A stretch of 64,000 bases of DNA. Origin: a candidate division WOR-3 bacterium. Its GTDB lineage: Bacteria; Hydrothermota; Tepidihabitantia; Tepidihabitantales; Tepidihabitantaceae. Numbering within the stretch: the stretch's first letter is position 1; every line of letters starts with the position of its first letter. Of the stretch, positions 33,319 through 42,967 are shown piece by piece. The notes below the pieces were generated by a model, which had not been told where the DNA came from, ran no database searches, and saw only the letters and a program-made list of their open reading frames with translations. The translations under genes and the position numbers were made by a program. The stretch covers positions 186,001 through 250,000 of the forward strand of contig JABLXZ010000004.1 in the NCBI GenBank assembly GCA_013177935.1, in the 5' to 3' direction.

Positions 33319-34535
33319 TGCGCCTCCTTTTCTGCAGTATCAAGCAACTGGCCCGATATCAGCCGGCCATCTGCTTCGACCCGCAATTTAATCTGGGCAA
33401 GTTGCCCGCATCGGTAATTTTTCCCGGTTGGCACGATAGCCACCCTCATATAGTTATCGGTTAATGCCTTGCCACCCGGTTCCAGCACCGCCTCGCGTAC
33501 TGTTTCGTCAAATTGCCGGTAATAAACCATGCGATTTTTTTCCGAAAAGTCCCGCAATCGCTGCACCCGCTCCTGCTTTATCGACCTGTCCACAACATCA
33601 CCCCAGATCGCCGCCCGCGTTCCAGGACGCAGCGCATAAGGAAAGACATGGAGATATTTGACCGGTACCGTACGCAGGAAATCTTCCGTGCGGACAAACG
33701 ACGCTTCGTCTTCACCGGGAAAGCCTACTATCACATCGGCGCCGATGTTCGCTCCCGGCTTCACCGCCTCCAGTCGTTCGATTACCTGTCGATAATATGC
33801 ACCGGTATAGCGCCGACCCATCGCCGCCAAAATTCGGTCATCGCCACTCTGCAACGGAATGTGAAAATGAGCACACACCCTTGAATCCTGGATAACTTCC
33901 AGGAACTCTTCGTCAAAACAGTCCGGTTCAACCGATGCCAGCCTGATTCGGAACCGCCCCGGAATTTTCAGCAGCATAGCAAGCAAACCTGCCAGTTTAT
34001 AACCCTCACTCTGATACTTCCCGAGGTTCAAGCCCGTAAGCACCACCTCTTGAAAACCCTGTTTCAGAAGCTCGAGGAACTGCTCCCGAACCATCGCCGC
34101 CGGTAAAGAAACCGGCTTGCCTCTTACCTGTGCCACCACACAGTAACTACACCCATTGTCGCAGCCATCCTGGACCTTAAGTAGCGCTCGACTGCGCAAC
34201 GCCATCGGCACAACACCCGCAATCTCCTTTTGCTTCCGCTGGTTGTTCCATACTTCGTCCACACCGGGAATTGAGGTCAACTGAGCGCCGACCCGTTCAG
34301 CGTAACAACCAAGGACCACAATCCGTGGCTTGGGCTGTAATCGGCTTAGTCGCCGAATTAGCGCCAGCGAATTCCGGTCGGCATTGCCGGTAACGGTGCA
34401 GGTATTGACATACACCGCATCCGCCTCCCGGGGATTGGTTACCAGTTTTACACCCTGCTGCTGAAGCCGCGCCCGCAAGCAGTCACTCTCGGCTTGATTC
34501 AGCCGACAGCCAACGGTTATAACCGCTGCGGTCAT
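33315..34535 (-). CDS. mtaB: tRNA (N6-threonylcarbamoyladenosine37-C2)-methylthiotransferase MtaB
   Basis: A 406-residue radical-SAM methylthiotransferase that converts t6A37 to ms2t6A in ANN-reading tRNAs. The N-terminal UPF0004 cysteines are in TVGCRLNQAES, YVNTCTVTGNADRNS and VVLGCYAERVG; the radical-SAM cluster is CDNGCSYC (Cys-x3-Cys-x2-Cys); a C-terminal TRAM-like stretch follows. The wording of the first motif fits MtaB better than MiaB or RimO. It lies between rpsA and ompH in the long operon. Confidence 0.93.
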   Translation of the reverse strand: MTAAVITVGCRLNQAESDCLRARLQQQGVKLVTNPREADAVYVNTCTVTGNADRNSLALIRRLSRLQPKPRIVVLGCYAERVGAQLTSIPGVDEVWNNQRKQKEIAGVVPMALRSRALLKVQDGCDNGCSYCVVAQVRGKPVSLPAAMVREQFLELLKQGFQEVVLTGLNLGKYQSEGYKLAGLLAMLLKIPGRFRIRLASVEPDCFDEEFLEVIQDSRVCAHFHIPLQSGDDRILAAMGRRYTGAYYRQVIERLEAVKPGANIGADVIVGFPGEDEASFVRTEDFLRTVPVKYLHVFPYALRPGTRAAIWGDVVDRSIKQERVQRLRDFSEKNRMVYYRQFDETVREAVLEPGGKALTDNYMRVAIVPTGKNYRCGQLAQIKLRVEADGRLISGQLLDTAEKEAQ

Positions 34536-34538
34536 TAA

Positions 34539-36227
34539 TTAAAGACCCTCGATATCGCGCAGATGGTCTTCAAGGGTAAATTTGTCCGGTGGCAACTCTT
34601 CTTCGATAATCTCTTCGGTTTCCTCTTCCTGTTTAAAGCGGGGCTGCAGCGCCTTCTCACTTAAAATCACCCGCCGATTATTCACATCGACCCGCAGCAC
34701 CTTCAACTCCAGTTCCTGACCAATCTGATAACTTTCCTTAACCTTCTTACCCGCACCTTGCGCCAACTGGCTCAACGGCACAAACCCCTCAATTCCGTAG
34801 TTCAACCCAACCACGATTCCGGGTTTGGGAATGTCAAGAATCCGTGCCTTGACGATATCACCCTCTTTCATCTCCTGGGTCAGTCGGTAAAACGGGTCCT
34901 CCTGCGTCTGCTTCAAACCGAGGGATATGCGGCGGTTCTCCTTGTCGATCTCCAGGATTATCGTTTCCACCGTCTGCCCCTTCTTCACCACCTCGCGCGG
35001 ATGCTTAACCTTTTTCGTCCAGGACAGGTCGCCATTATGGATTAAACCTTCAATACCCTCCTCCAGTTCCACAAATGCTCCAAAATCCTTGAGCGCCTTC
35101 ACCTTACCGGTAACCCGCTGCCCCACCTTGTAGCGTTCATCAATTAGCGACCAGGGGTCGGGCATCGTCTGTTTCAAACCAAGGGAAATCCGGCGGTTCT
35201 CTTTGTCGATGTTCAACACAACCGCCTCCACCTCCTGGTCAACTGAAAGTATCTGGGCGGGATGGTGAATCGTCTTCGTCCAGGACATTTCGGAAATGTG
35301 GATTAGCCCCTCGATACCTTTTTCTAATTCTACAAAAGCCCCATACTCTGCGAGCGTTGTCACCCGGCCTCTTACCCGCGAACCAATCTGATACTTCTCC
35401 TCCACCTTCTCCCAGGGATGCGGCGTCAACTGCTTCAACCCCACCGTAATCCGACCCGTACTCATATCGGCGGAAAGTACCTTCACTTTCAACTTCTCGC
35501 CCACCTGAACCACTTCGCTGGGATGAACCACTTTTACCCATGCCAAATCTGAAATGTGCAGCAAGGCATCAACACCGCCAATATCAATAAACGCACCAAA
35601 CTCGGTTATCGTTTTGACCGTTCCTTCGATGACATCGCCGACCTGCAACTTCGACAACAACTCCTGGCGCAACGCCTCCTGTCGTTCCTCAAGCAACGCC
35701 CGCCGGGATACGACGATGTTTTTCTTATGCCAGTTCACCGACAGAATTTTCACCTCAAACACCTTACCTACCAGAGCATCGAGATTTGCTACTGGCCTCA
35801 TATCAACCTGTGAACCGGGCAAAAAAGCATCCAGCCCCAAAACATCAACTGCCAGTCCCCCTTTAACCCGGCGCAACACTACCGCATTTACCGGCTCACC
35901 CTGTTCGGACTTCTGCTTAATCGTCTCCCACGCCAGCTGAAAATCAGCCTTCTTCTTGGAGATGACCGGAAAGCCCTCTTTGTCTTCGAGCGCATCGATA
36001 TACACCTGGACCTGCTGTCCCTCAACCGCCTCTTCGGGATTGCGGAACTCATCCAGTGGCAGAATACCTTCTGCTTTCAACCCAATATCGACCAGTACCG
36101 CATTGGGCAACTTCTTAATAATCGTACCGGTAACGATCTCACCCTCCCGATATGATGGGAAGGATTCGGTGTAGATATCTGAGGACTCTACCCGGATTTG
36201 ACTGTTGTTATTAATACCTTCACTCAT
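34539..36227 (-). CDS. rpsA: Ribosomal protein bS1 (six S1 domains)
   Basis: S1 binds and unfolds mRNA on the 30S subunit. The 562-residue protein has six S1 (OB-fold) repeats, with repeated elements such as GSRVRGRVTTLAEYGAFVEL, EEGIEGLIHNGDLSWT and IDKENRRISLGLKQT, and an acidic C-terminal tail ending in a TLEDHLRDIEGL segment. Its start overlaps the end of ispH by 8 nt; an ispH-rpsA link, sometimes a fusion, is known in other bacteria. S1-dependent initiation is relevant to the leaderless transcripts inferred here. Confidence 0.97.
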   Translation of the reverse strand: MSEGINNNSQIRVESSDIYTESFPSYREGEIVTGTIIKKLPNAVLVDIGLKAEGILPLDEFRNPEEAVEGQQVQVYIDALEDKEGFPVISKKKADFQLAWETIKQKSEQGEPVNAVVLRRVKGGLAVDVLGLDAFLPGSQVDMRPVANLDALVGKVFEVKILSVNWHKKNIVVSRRALLEERQEALRQELLSKLQVGDVIEGTVKTITEFGAFIDIGGVDALLHISDLAWVKVVHPSEVVQVGEKLKVKVLSADMSTGRITVGLKQLTPHPWEKVEEKYQIGSRVRGRVTTLAEYGAFVELEKGIEGLIHISEMSWTKTIHHPAQILSVDQEVEAVVLNIDKENRRISLGLKQTMPDPWSLIDERYKVGQRVTGKVKALKDFGAFVELEEGIEGLIHNGDLSWTKKVKHPREVVKKGQTVETIILEIDKENRRISLGLKQTQEDPFYRLTQEMKEGDIVKARILDIPKPGIVVGLNYGIEGFVPLSQLAQGAGKKVKESYQIGQELELKVLRVDVNNRRVILSEKALQPRFKQEEETEEIIEEELPPDKFTLEDHLRDIEGL

Positions 36228-37086
36228 TACTGACAGACCTCCTTAAACTTGGTTGTTTATCACAACCAGAATCTCTAAGTATTCGGGCAATTTCTTCCAC
36301 CGCCTTGGCCGGAGTTGAAGCACCAGCAACAATCCCGATTTTTTTAAAGCGCGCCCAGCGTCTCAAATTAAATCCAGCCGCCCCAGTCAGATGAACCACC
36401 GGTTTACCGCTGGACCGGACAATCTCTGCCAGCCGTCGGGTATTGGCGCTGTTCTTACCTCCTACCACCACAATCGCATCAACACGCTTTGCCAGCCGCA
36501 GCGCCGCTTCCTGTCGCGCCACTACCTCGGCACAGACGGTGTCGAAAACCCGGATTTCAGTATAGCGAAAATTAAGCAGATTGGCAACTGCTTCCTTAAG
36601 CCGCTCCCGCCCGATTGTCGTCTGCGCCACAATCCCAACCCGGCCTGAGATTTTCATTCTCGGTACGAACACCCTTGCCCCATTGCCGGCAGCAGCAAGA
36701 ATCGCTTTAACCTCGGGATGGTTCTTTTCCCCAACAACAACAACCTGATAACCTTCTGCTGCCAGCCGCCGGGCAACCTGCTGAACCCGCCGCACATAAG
36801 GGCAGGTCGCATCAATCACCTCAATCCCTTTTCGTTCACATTCAACAAAAACCTCGGGTGGGCATCCATGAGCCCTTATCACCAACGCCCCACCCTGCAC
36901 TTCATCCAGGCTTCGTATTGCCCTTATTCCCGCGCTTGCGAGTTCGTCGAGCACTTGCGGATTATGCACCAGTTGCCCGAATGTATAAACCCTCCCAAAT
37001 CGTTTTAATCCCCCTTTTGCCAGTTTGATTGCCCTTTCCACCCCGAAACAAAATCCATTAGGTTTAGCAACAATCACCCTCGACAT
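36220..37086 (-). CDS. ispH: 4-hydroxy-3-methylbut-2-enyl diphosphate reductase
   Basis: IspH (LytB) makes isopentenyl and dimethylallyl diphosphate in the last step of the MEP pathway, using a [4Fe-4S] cluster. The 288-residue protein shows the three conserved cluster cysteines in PNGFCFGVERAI, DATCPYVRRV and DTVCAEVVARQEA, and the substrate-binding histidines in LVHNPQV and GEKNHPEV. It is tightly placed between plsC and rpsA. Confidence 0.96.
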   Translation of the reverse strand: MSRVIVAKPNGFCFGVERAIKLAKGGLKRFGRVYTFGQLVHNPQVLDELASAGIRAIRSLDEVQGGALVIRAHGCPPEVFVECERKGIEVIDATCPYVRRVQQVARRLAAEGYQVVVVGEKNHPEVKAILAAAGNGARVFVPRMKISGRVGIVAQTTIGRERLKEAVANLLNFRYTEIRVFDTVCAEVVARQEAALRLAKRVDAIVVVGGKNSANTRRLAEIVRSSGKPVVHLTGAAGFNLRRWARFKKIGIVAGASTPAKAVEEIARILRDSGCDKQPSLRRSVSNE

Positions 37087-37088
37087 AT

Positions 37089-37748
37089 CTACTTTACTTC
37101 CGTGCCTCTGCTCTTCTGCGCCTCTGCCTGAACCCGCTTAAAAACCTCGGCGGTTAACCGTTCGTAACCGGCCCGACTCGCCTCATAATCATCTGGGTAC
37201 ACCGGCAAACCAAACCGCACCTCGATTGCTCCTCGCCACTTGGGTTTATGGCGCAACCCCAGCCTCACGAAATCCCGGTCAACCCAGTAAGAAATAATCG
37301 ACTGCGCCACACCAGATATATACGTGGGAACAACCGGCACCCGATTAAGAACCGCCAGCATCCCGACACCGGGTTTAAACTCATGGATTTCACCGTTTCT
37401 GCTCCTTGTTCCTTCAGGAAACAACACCAGCGTCTGATTCCGCCGCAAAACCGCTCCACAGCGCTTTATTGCGCCCAGGTCAATTCCTTTTCTCCCCACG
37501 GGCAGCGCATTCCATCTCTTGATTAACCAGGCAAAAGGACGATACCGAAAAAGCTCCTCTTTCGCAAGGAAGTAAACCTCTCTTGCCGCTGCCCATCCCA
37601 CAATTAAAGGGTCAAAATTGGAAGTATGATTCGCTGCGATTATCTGTCCACCGGCAACAAGATGCTCCCGTCCCACAACCCGTAGTCCCAATAACAACTT
37701 TGCCAGCGGATAGGTCCCGATCCAGGCAATCCGCCACCGTAACCTCAT
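37089..37748 (-). CDS. plsC: 1-acyl-sn-glycerol-3-phosphate acyltransferase
   Basis: A 219-residue membrane-associated acyltransferase that makes phosphatidic acid. It has the catalytic AANHTSNFDPLIVG (HxxxxD), GRKGIDLGAIKRC, the LFPEGTRSR glycerol-phosphate-binding motif and VPVVPTYISG. I use the ATG at 37748, which overlaps the cmk stop (ATGA) and gives the usual N-terminus MRLRWRIAWIG; an upstream ATG at 37784 would add 12 residues inside cmk. Confidence 0.94.
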   Translation of the reverse strand: MRLRWRIAWIGTYPLAKLLLGLRVVGREHLVAGGQIIAANHTSNFDPLIVGWAAAREVYFLAKEELFRYRPFAWLIKRWNALPVGRKGIDLGAIKRCGAVLRRNQTLVLFPEGTRSRNGEIHEFKPGVGMLAVLNRVPVVPTYISGVAQSIISYWVDRDFVRLGLRHKPKWRGAIEVRFGLPVYPDDYEASRAGYERLTAEVFKRVQAEAQKSRGTEVK

Positions 37749-38434
37749 CGTCTTCCTGCAAGGCGTTGCCGTGCCAGAGCACAAACCACCGCCACCTGTT
37801 CCTCAATTGTCAAATCGGTTGTATCAATCAAAACCGCATCGGGTACCCGGCGCAAGGGTGAAATCCTCCGCTGGGAATCAATTCGGTCCCGCTTCAAAAG
37901 ATTTCTCCTTACCGCTTCTTTTCCTACTTTGGTCCGCCCGCTACTATTCAATTCCTGTTCTCGGCGCTTCACCCTTTCCCAAAGTGCGCAATCAAGAAAA
38001 ACCTTCAACTGTGCCTTAGGAAAAACAACGCTGCCGATATCCCGACCTTCGCATACCACATTTTTACCTCTTGCCAGGCGACGCTGTTCCCGGACCATTT
38101 TTGCTCGTACCGCAGCAATAGCACTAACTTCCGAAACTAACCCGCTAACCTCTGGACTTCTTATTGCCGCGGTCACATCCTTGCCGTCTAACAATACCTG
38201 CAATTTACCTCGATGCCAGACAACATCGACCTTGGTTGAATCAAGTAACCGTTTTAGGGCATCTTCATCTCCGATATCAATCCCACTCCTCAGCACCTTC
38301 AAAGTTATCGCCCGGTACATCGCGCCGGTATCAAGATAACAAAAACCTAACTTTTGGGCACACAACCGTGCGGTCGTGGATTTACCGGACCCAGCAGGTC
38401 CATCAATCGCGATGACGAATCCCGTTTTCTTCAC
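37745..38434 (-). CDS. cmk: Cytidylate kinase
   Basis: Cmk phosphorylates CMP and dCMP. The 229-residue protein has the P-loop in AIDGPAGSGKSTTARLCAQK, YLDTGAMYRAITL and VCEGRDIGSVVFPKAQLKVF, and the CMP-binding TTDLTIEEQVAVV near the end. The cmk-plsC-ispH-rpsA neighbourhood is conserved in many bacteria. It overlaps the upstream cNMP-binding gene by 4 nt. Confidence 0.96.
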   Translation of the reverse strand: MKKTGFVIAIDGPAGSGKSTTARLCAQKLGFCYLDTGAMYRAITLKVLRSGIDIGDEDALKRLLDSTKVDVVWHRGKLQVLLDGKDVTAAIRSPEVSGLVSEVSAIAAVRAKMVREQRRLARGKNVVCEGRDIGSVVFPKAQLKVFLDCALWERVKRREQELNSSGRTKVGKEAVRRNLLKRDRIDSQRRISPLRRVPDAVLIDTTDLTIEEQVAVVCALARQRLAGRR

Positions 38435-38916
38435 TCCGCTGACTCCCGCAGGGCGTACTGCTGCGCCAGTTGCAACTGCATCTGCCGTAACCTTGACGCA
38501 ATCGTTCGGGCAACAAGCCGCATCATCACATAGCCCAGTCGAGGGTCTTCGTCAAACAATCGCTCCAATTCTTTAACATCAAACTCCAGATAACTACAAT
38601 CGGTAATCGCCCGACTGCCCGCGGTGTAGTGAGGGTTACCGACCAATCCTGACCAGGCAAACATCTGCCCAGGACCAAGAGTCAGCACTTGATAGGTCTG
38701 ATGCGCCACACCGAAATCCAGTGTCAGGATAACCGCCAGCCGGCCTGAAACCAGAATGTAAAACTTAGTCGCCGGCTCACCCTGCACATCAATTAACTCT
38801 CCTGCCTTTACCGAATTTAACCGGGCAATACGGGCAATTCGCTCCAGTTCCTCTTCATCCAGCCGTTCAAAACCCTCGATGCCCCTAAGAAAATTTTTCA
38901 AGCCATTGAGGTCCAT
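38431..38916 (-). CDS. Cyclic-nucleotide-binding-domain protein without HTH
   Basis: A 161-residue protein consisting of a Crp/cNMP-binding beta-roll (SVKAGELIDVQGEPATKFYI, LVSGRLAVILTLDFG, LGPGQMFAWSGLVGN) and a C-terminal helix (YVMMRLVARTIASRLRQMQL). It has no DNA-binding wing, so it is not a complete Crp-type regulator; it may act through a partner. The phosphate-binding cassette lacks the canonical GExALL sequence, so nucleotide binding is uncertain. It is the second gene of the long envelope/translation operon. Confidence 0.88.
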   Translation of the reverse strand: MDLNGLKNFLRGIEGFERLDEEELERIARIARLNSVKAGELIDVQGEPATKFYILVSGRLAVILTLDFGVAHQTYQVLTLGPGQMFAWSGLVGNPHYTAGSRAITDCSYLEFDVKELERLFDEDPRLGYVMMRLVARTIASRLRQMQLQLAQQYALRESAE

Positions 38917-38925
38917 AGTTCCTCC

Positions 38926-39621
38926 TTAAAAATGCTCCTGAATCGAAACCCAGAAAACCCGGTTCATTCGGGTTTGCTCGTTATTCCCGAAAATATCCCG
39001 CAAGGCAAAACCAAGCCGGACCCGTTCCTGAAAAGTCCAGGCAATACCGGTGTTTAGCCAACCACCCCGCCAACGATTCTCGGCGGGCAGGTCATTCAAC
39101 GCCGGGTCGTATTCTACCACAAGTTCCACATCTCCGGGTAGCAACTGATTGACAACCAAAAAGCCGTTAAACCCCTGCCACCAGTTCACGCCCAATTCGC
39201 AATAGGTCCGGCTTACCTCAATCGTCTTCCCTAACGCCAGATACACCCCTTTTTCTTTTACCGTAAACCGCTCGCCATCACAATAGTCATAACCCTGACT
39301 CTCAAATCCGAGTGCCAAGTCAGGCACATAGCCCATTTCCTTCAGAATTGCAACCCTTGCCATTAGTTCCGGCCTTGGTCTTGACATTTCCGGGACACCG
39401 CTGCCGATCAATCGATTCACGCTGTAAGACATCCCCATCGTTAGCCGGTCAAAGAGCCCAACGCTGAACCGCGCCAGGACTCCACCTTCGCCCCACATCC
39501 GTATCCCGCCATAGTACTCGCCGTGGGCTAACGAAATCGGCACCGGCTGGTCGATATGGTAAATCACCCCAGCCGCAGGTAAAGCGAAAACCGCCCATAA
39601 GAACACAGCAAAAGTCCTCAT
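38926..39621 (-). CDS. Predicted outer-membrane or periplasmic beta-barrel-like protein
   Basis: A 231-residue protein with an N-terminal signal peptide (about 1-17, ending PAAGV). It has alternating beta-strand segments such as MWGEGGVLARFSVGLFDRLT, GVYLALGKTIEVSRTYCELG and GIAWTFQERVRLGFALRDIF, and a C-terminal aromatic residue (IQEHF), as expected for a small barrel. I recognise no named family; YjbH-like proteins are a possible match. Its ATG is 8 nt after a TATGCT -10 box, so it heads the operon as a leaderless gene. Confidence 0.65.
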   Translation of the reverse strand: MRTFAVFLWAVFALPAAGVIYHIDQPVPISLAHGEYYGGIRMWGEGGVLARFSVGLFDRLTMGMSYSVNRLIGSGVPEMSRPRPELMARVAILKEMGYVPDLALGFESQGYDYCDGERFTVKEKGVYLALGKTIEVSRTYCELGVNWWQGFNGFLVVNQLLPGDVELVVEYDPALNDLPAENRWRGGWLNTGIAWTFQERVRLGFALRDIFGNNEQTRMNRVFWVSIQEHF

Positions 39622-39629
39622 ATTGGTTC

Positions 39630-39657
39630 AGCATAAAGTAAAACCCGCTTAAGTCAA
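39630..39657 (-). promoter_or_regulatory. Promoter of the long cmk-rpsA-lpx operon (leaderless type)
   Basis: TTGACT (39652-39657), 16-bp spacer, TATGCT (39630-39635) on the minus strand; the box ends 8 nt before the ATG. It faces away from the uvrB promoter about 85 bp to the right. Confidence 0.7.
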
Positions 39658-39739
39658 GAGTAGTAAATCCCGTCAGGCCCTATCTGTTATCGCGGCTTCG
39701 GCTAAACTGTATAGACCCTGAGGTATTAACCAAATCGGC

Positions 39740-39767
39740 TTGACCTACCACTGCCGGCAAATAGAAT
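39740..39767 (+). promoter_or_regulatory. Promoter of uvrB (leaderless type)
   Basis: TTGACC (39740-39745), 16-bp spacer, TAGAAT (39762-39767). Only six nucleotides (TTAGCT) separate the -10 box from the ATG, so transcription should start at or next to the start codon. I see no LexA-type operator. Confidence 0.72.
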
Positions 39768-39773
39768 TTAGCT

Positions 39774-41804
39774 ATGAGCGGGAGGTTCAAACTCCGTGCC
39801 CCATTTAAGCCTGCCGGTGACCAGCCTGAGGCGATTGCCCGACTCGTTGAGTTCATCGAGTCCGGCGCCCGCTTTTCCACCCTGTTAGGGGTCACCGGCT
39901 CCGGCAAAACCTTTGTTATGGCAAATGTCATCGCCCGCCTTAACCGGCCCACAATCGTTCTTTCCCATAACAAAACCCTTGCGGCACAACTCTACGGCGA
40001 GTTCAAGCAGTTCTTCCCCGAGAATGCCGTTGAATACTTCATCTCCTATTACGACTACTATCAACCTGAGGCTTATGTCCCGGAGCGCGACCTTTACATC
40101 GAAAAGGATGCGTCGATCAACGAAGAGATTGAAAGATTGCGGTTGCGTGCCACTTCCAGCTTGATCGAGCGCCGCGATGTGATTGTTGTCGCCTCAGTCT
40201 CCTGCATCTACAACCTCGGTGAACCCTGGGAGTTTAAAGAATCACTCTTCCCCATTGAACTGAACAAGGAGTTAAACCGCGACCAGCTCCTCGACCAACT
40301 GGTGAAACTCCAGTACACCCGAAACGACTTTGAGTTGAAAAGGTCAACTTTCCGGGTCCGGGGTGATGTCGTCGAAATCCACCCCTCCCATCGTGACTAC
40401 GGTGTCCGGTGCGAATTCGACGGCGACCGCGTCGTACGATTGAGCATCTTCGACATCCTTACCGGTGATTTAATTGAACGCCGGGAACGGGCTGTAATCT
40501 ACCCGGCAAGGCACTTTGTCACCGGAGAAGAACGGGTTGAACGGGCACTAAAATCCATTGAACACGAGCTGCGGCAGCGGGTGGCAGAACTGGAGGCACA
40601 GGGTAAACTACTCGAAGCGCAGCGGTTGAAGACGCGTACCAAGTTCGACCTGGAAATGATAAGAGAATTTGGCTACTGCCCGGGAATTGAAAACTACTCC
40701 CGCCACTTTCTGGGCAAAGCACCGGGCGAAAGACCCTACTGTCTCCTTGACTACTTCCCGGCAGACTATCTAATGTTTATCGACGAATCCCATGTGACTG
40801 TTCCCCAGATTCAGGGTATGTACAATGGCGACCGAGCCCGTAAACAGGTTTTGGTCGATTACGGCTTCCGTCTTCCTTCCTGCCTTGACAACCGGCCCCT
40901 AAGATTTGACGAGTTTGAACGCTTAATCAATCAGGCAATTTTCACCTCAGCAACTCCGGGCGACTACGAACTCACTGTAAGCCAGGGCCGGGTCGCAGAA
41001 CTTATCGTCCGTCCAACCGGACTGGTAGACCCGAAGATGACGGTCAAGCCGACTAAAAATCAGGTTGATGACCTAATCAATGAAATCCGCACGCGGGTTG
41101 CACAGCAGGAACGGGTGCTGGTCACAACCCTGACCAAACGGATGGCTGAAGACCTGGCAGAGTATCTAACCGAAATGGGTATCCGGGTCCGTTATCTCCA
41201 CTCCGAAATTGAACCCCTGGAGCGGGTGCAGATTCTGCGCGGGCTGCGCCTCGGTGAGTTTGATGTCCTGGTGGGCATTAATCTGTTACGCGAAGGGCTG
41301 GATTTGCCGGAAGTGTCTCTTGTCGCGGTGCTTGATGCCGACAAAGAGGGTTTTCTCCGCGACGCCCGTTCGCTGATTCAGACCGCGGGCCGCGCCGCAA
41401 GAAATGTTCAGGGTGAGGTGATTCTCTACGCCGACAATCTCACCCGCTCAATCCGTAATGCCCTTGCTGAGACCGAAAGGCGTCGTCAGAAGCAACTTGA
41501 GTTCAATAAACGGCACGGCATTGTCCCGCGCTCAATTGAAAAGACCGCGCAAGAGGTCCTTGAGACTACGGCGGTTGCCGATGCTAACCAGGAAAGGAAA
41601 CTGGATGAAGAAAAGTGGCTGGTCGCCGAAGGAACAAACCCGCTGGAACTGCTTGAGCGCTTGGAAAAGGAAATGAAAGCCGCTGCCCTTGCCCTTGAGT
41701 TTGAGAAGGCAGCACAACTGCGCGACCGAATTCGGCAGATTAGACAGGGGATTGAAGACGAAGAGTGGAAAAAGGCGCGGCAAAAAAGAGTAAAAAAGCG
41801 CTGA
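39774..41804 (+). CDS. uvrB: Excinuclease ABC subunit B
   Basis: UvrB verifies DNA lesions and recruits UvrC in nucleotide excision repair. The 676-residue protein has Walker [10 protein letters not shown] (39-47), the beta-hairpin segment [28 protein letters not shown] (Walker B region), the helicase motifs in [20 protein letters not shown] and [16 protein letters not shown], and the C-terminal UVR helical hairpin ([17 protein letters not shown]). Length and motifs are normal. It stands alone, convergent with the DUF362 gene. Confidence 0.98.
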   Translation: MSGRFKLRAPFKPAGDQPEAIARLVEFIESGARFSTLLGVTGSGKTFVMANVIARLNRPTIVLSHNKTLAAQLYGEFKQFFPENAVEYFISYYDYYQPEAYVPERDLYIEKDASINEEIERLRLRATSSLIERRDVIVVASVSCIYNLGEPWEFKESLFPIELNKELNRDQLLDQLVKLQYTRNDFELKRSTFRVRGDVVEIHPSHRDYGVRCEFDGDRVVRLSIFDILTGDLIERRERAVIYPARHFVTGEERVERALKSIEHELRQRVAELEAQGKLLEAQRLKTRTKFDLEMIREFGYCPGIENYSRHFLGKAPGERPYCLLDYFPADYLMFIDESHVTVPQIQGMYNGDRARKQVLVDYGFRLPSCLDNRPLRFDEFERLINQAIFTSATPGDYELTVSQGRVAELIVRPTGLVDPKMTVKPTKNQVDDLINEIRTRVAQQERVLVTTLTKRMAEDLAEYLTEMGIRVRYLHSEIEPLERVQILRGLRLGEFDVLVGINLLREGLDLPEVSLVAVLDADKEGFLRDARSLIQTAGRAARNVQGEVILYADNLTRSIRNALAETERRRQKQLEFNKRHGIVPRSIEKTAQEVLETTAVADANQERKLDEEKWLVAEGTNPLELLERLEKEMKAAALALEFEKAAQLRDRIRQIRQGIEDEEWKKARQKRVKKR

Positions 41805-41814
41805 TACTCGCCGC

Positions 41815-41852
41815 AAACGCTGTGTTCCCAGAACGGGACAAAGAAAGCGTTT
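41815..41852. terminator. Possible bidirectional hairpin between uvrB and the DUF362 gene
   Basis: AAACGCT / AGCGTTT arms enclose a smaller GTTCCC...GGGAC stem in the 53-nt gap between convergent genes. No long U-tract follows on either strand, so termination efficiency is uncertain. Confidence 0.4.
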
Positions 41853-41857
41853 ATAAG

Positions 41858-42955
41858 TTAACTTTTCACCATTCGTAAAAACAGACTTTTGGCCAAAGAG
41901 GCGATGGTCATTGCCCGTGCCGGACAGATTTCCGCACAGCAAAAACAGGCGATACATCTCTTACAATTTATCACCGGATAAGGGTTGAGGTTAATCGCCT
42001 GAACCGGACAGTTTTGGACACATTCACCGCATTGAGTACAAAAACGACGGTTTAGTTGCGGGGTGCGGCGCAAAAGAGGATAAATAAGGGTTGACACCTT
42101 ACTAACAGCCGCTGCAAGCCCTACGGGTGGTAAGCGAAACCCTTTTATCGGCTGAAAATCACCGTGAATCTCTATTTTCTCCCGCAGTATCGGACCCAGG
42201 TTACGCGCCGCAGCAGTCCGGCAGATTGGAATCTTCTCCGGCTTGCCGCCGGCAAGAAGTACCATCACCGCATCAAGGGCAACCGCGTTAGTACTCGCAA
42301 TCAGCAGTTTAAGATTCAGGACCCGACCGCCACTTGGCCCGTTCGGACCATCCATTCCCCGAATCCCATCCATAATATTGACAATCGGAATCGGCACCGC
42401 CTGATAGATGTCAACCAGTAGTTCAGCAAACTCCAGACCGCTCTTCGCTACGGCATGAAGATAGGTTTTGTGTCCCCCAGGGATGATACCAAAGATGTTT
42501 TTGACCGCGCCGGTAATTATCGTTAACCCGTGCGTTTTGAACACCGGCAGGTTGAGAATCACATCCGCTTCCCGAAGCAGACCCGAGACCGGTACCGTGG
42601 CAACGAAGCGCGACTTAAGGGGCAGATTAAAGACCTCCAGCCCGGGATTAACAAAATACTCCCCTGCTGCCTCCACCACGCCGGTTGGTTTTAGGTACTC
42701 TTCAAGCGGAATTTTGCGCACACCCGCCGGATTGTCACCCACCCAGATCCGGCTTGCCCCGCGCCGTTTCAGCTCCTGTACCGCGAGCCGAACAAGTTCT
42801 GGATTAGTGGTTACGCTCCGCTCGGGCGGGTGCGGTGCAAGGAGATTGGGTTTAACCCAGACCCTTTTCCCGGTAAAGTCAAACCCAAGAAAGTCAAATA
42901 CCTCCTCAACCGCCGATTCTAAATCATCAACCTTTCGGACAAGGACACGGTCCAA
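41858..42955 (-). CDS. DUF362 protein with two [4Fe-4S] ferredoxin motifs
   Basis: A 365-residue iron-sulfur protein. An N-terminal DUF362 domain (about 1-285; VWVKPNLLAPHPPERSVTTN, ASRIWVGDNPAG, NLPVFKTHGLTIITGAVKNI, NIMDGIRGMDGPNGPSGG) is followed by a 2[4Fe-4S] domain with CTQCGECVQNCP and CKRCIACFCCAEICP, the second having an extra Cys. DUF362-ferredoxins are linked to redox metabolism in anaerobes without a firm function. Its position after the oxoacid oxidoreductase and acyl-CoA dehydrogenase suggests an electron-transfer partner; that is inference. Confidence 0.85.
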   Translation of the reverse strand: MDRVLVRKVDDLESAVEEVFDFLGFDFTGKRVWVKPNLLAPHPPERSVTTNPELVRLAVQELKRRGASRIWVGDNPAGVRKIPLEEYLKPTGVVEAAGEYFVNPGLEVFNLPLKSRFVATVPVSGLLREADVILNLPVFKTHGLTIITGAVKNIFGIIPGGHKTYLHAVAKSGLEFAELLVDIYQAVPIPIVNIMDGIRGMDGPNGPSGGRVLNLKLLIASTNAVALDAVMVLLAGGKPEKIPICRTAAARNLGPILREKIEIHGDFQPIKGFRLPPVGLAAAVSKVSTLIYPLLRRTPQLNRRFCTQCGECVQNCPVQAINLNPYPVINCKRCIACFCCAEICPARAMTIASLAKSLFLRMVKS

Positions 42956-42967
42956 GCGGTGCTGCGG

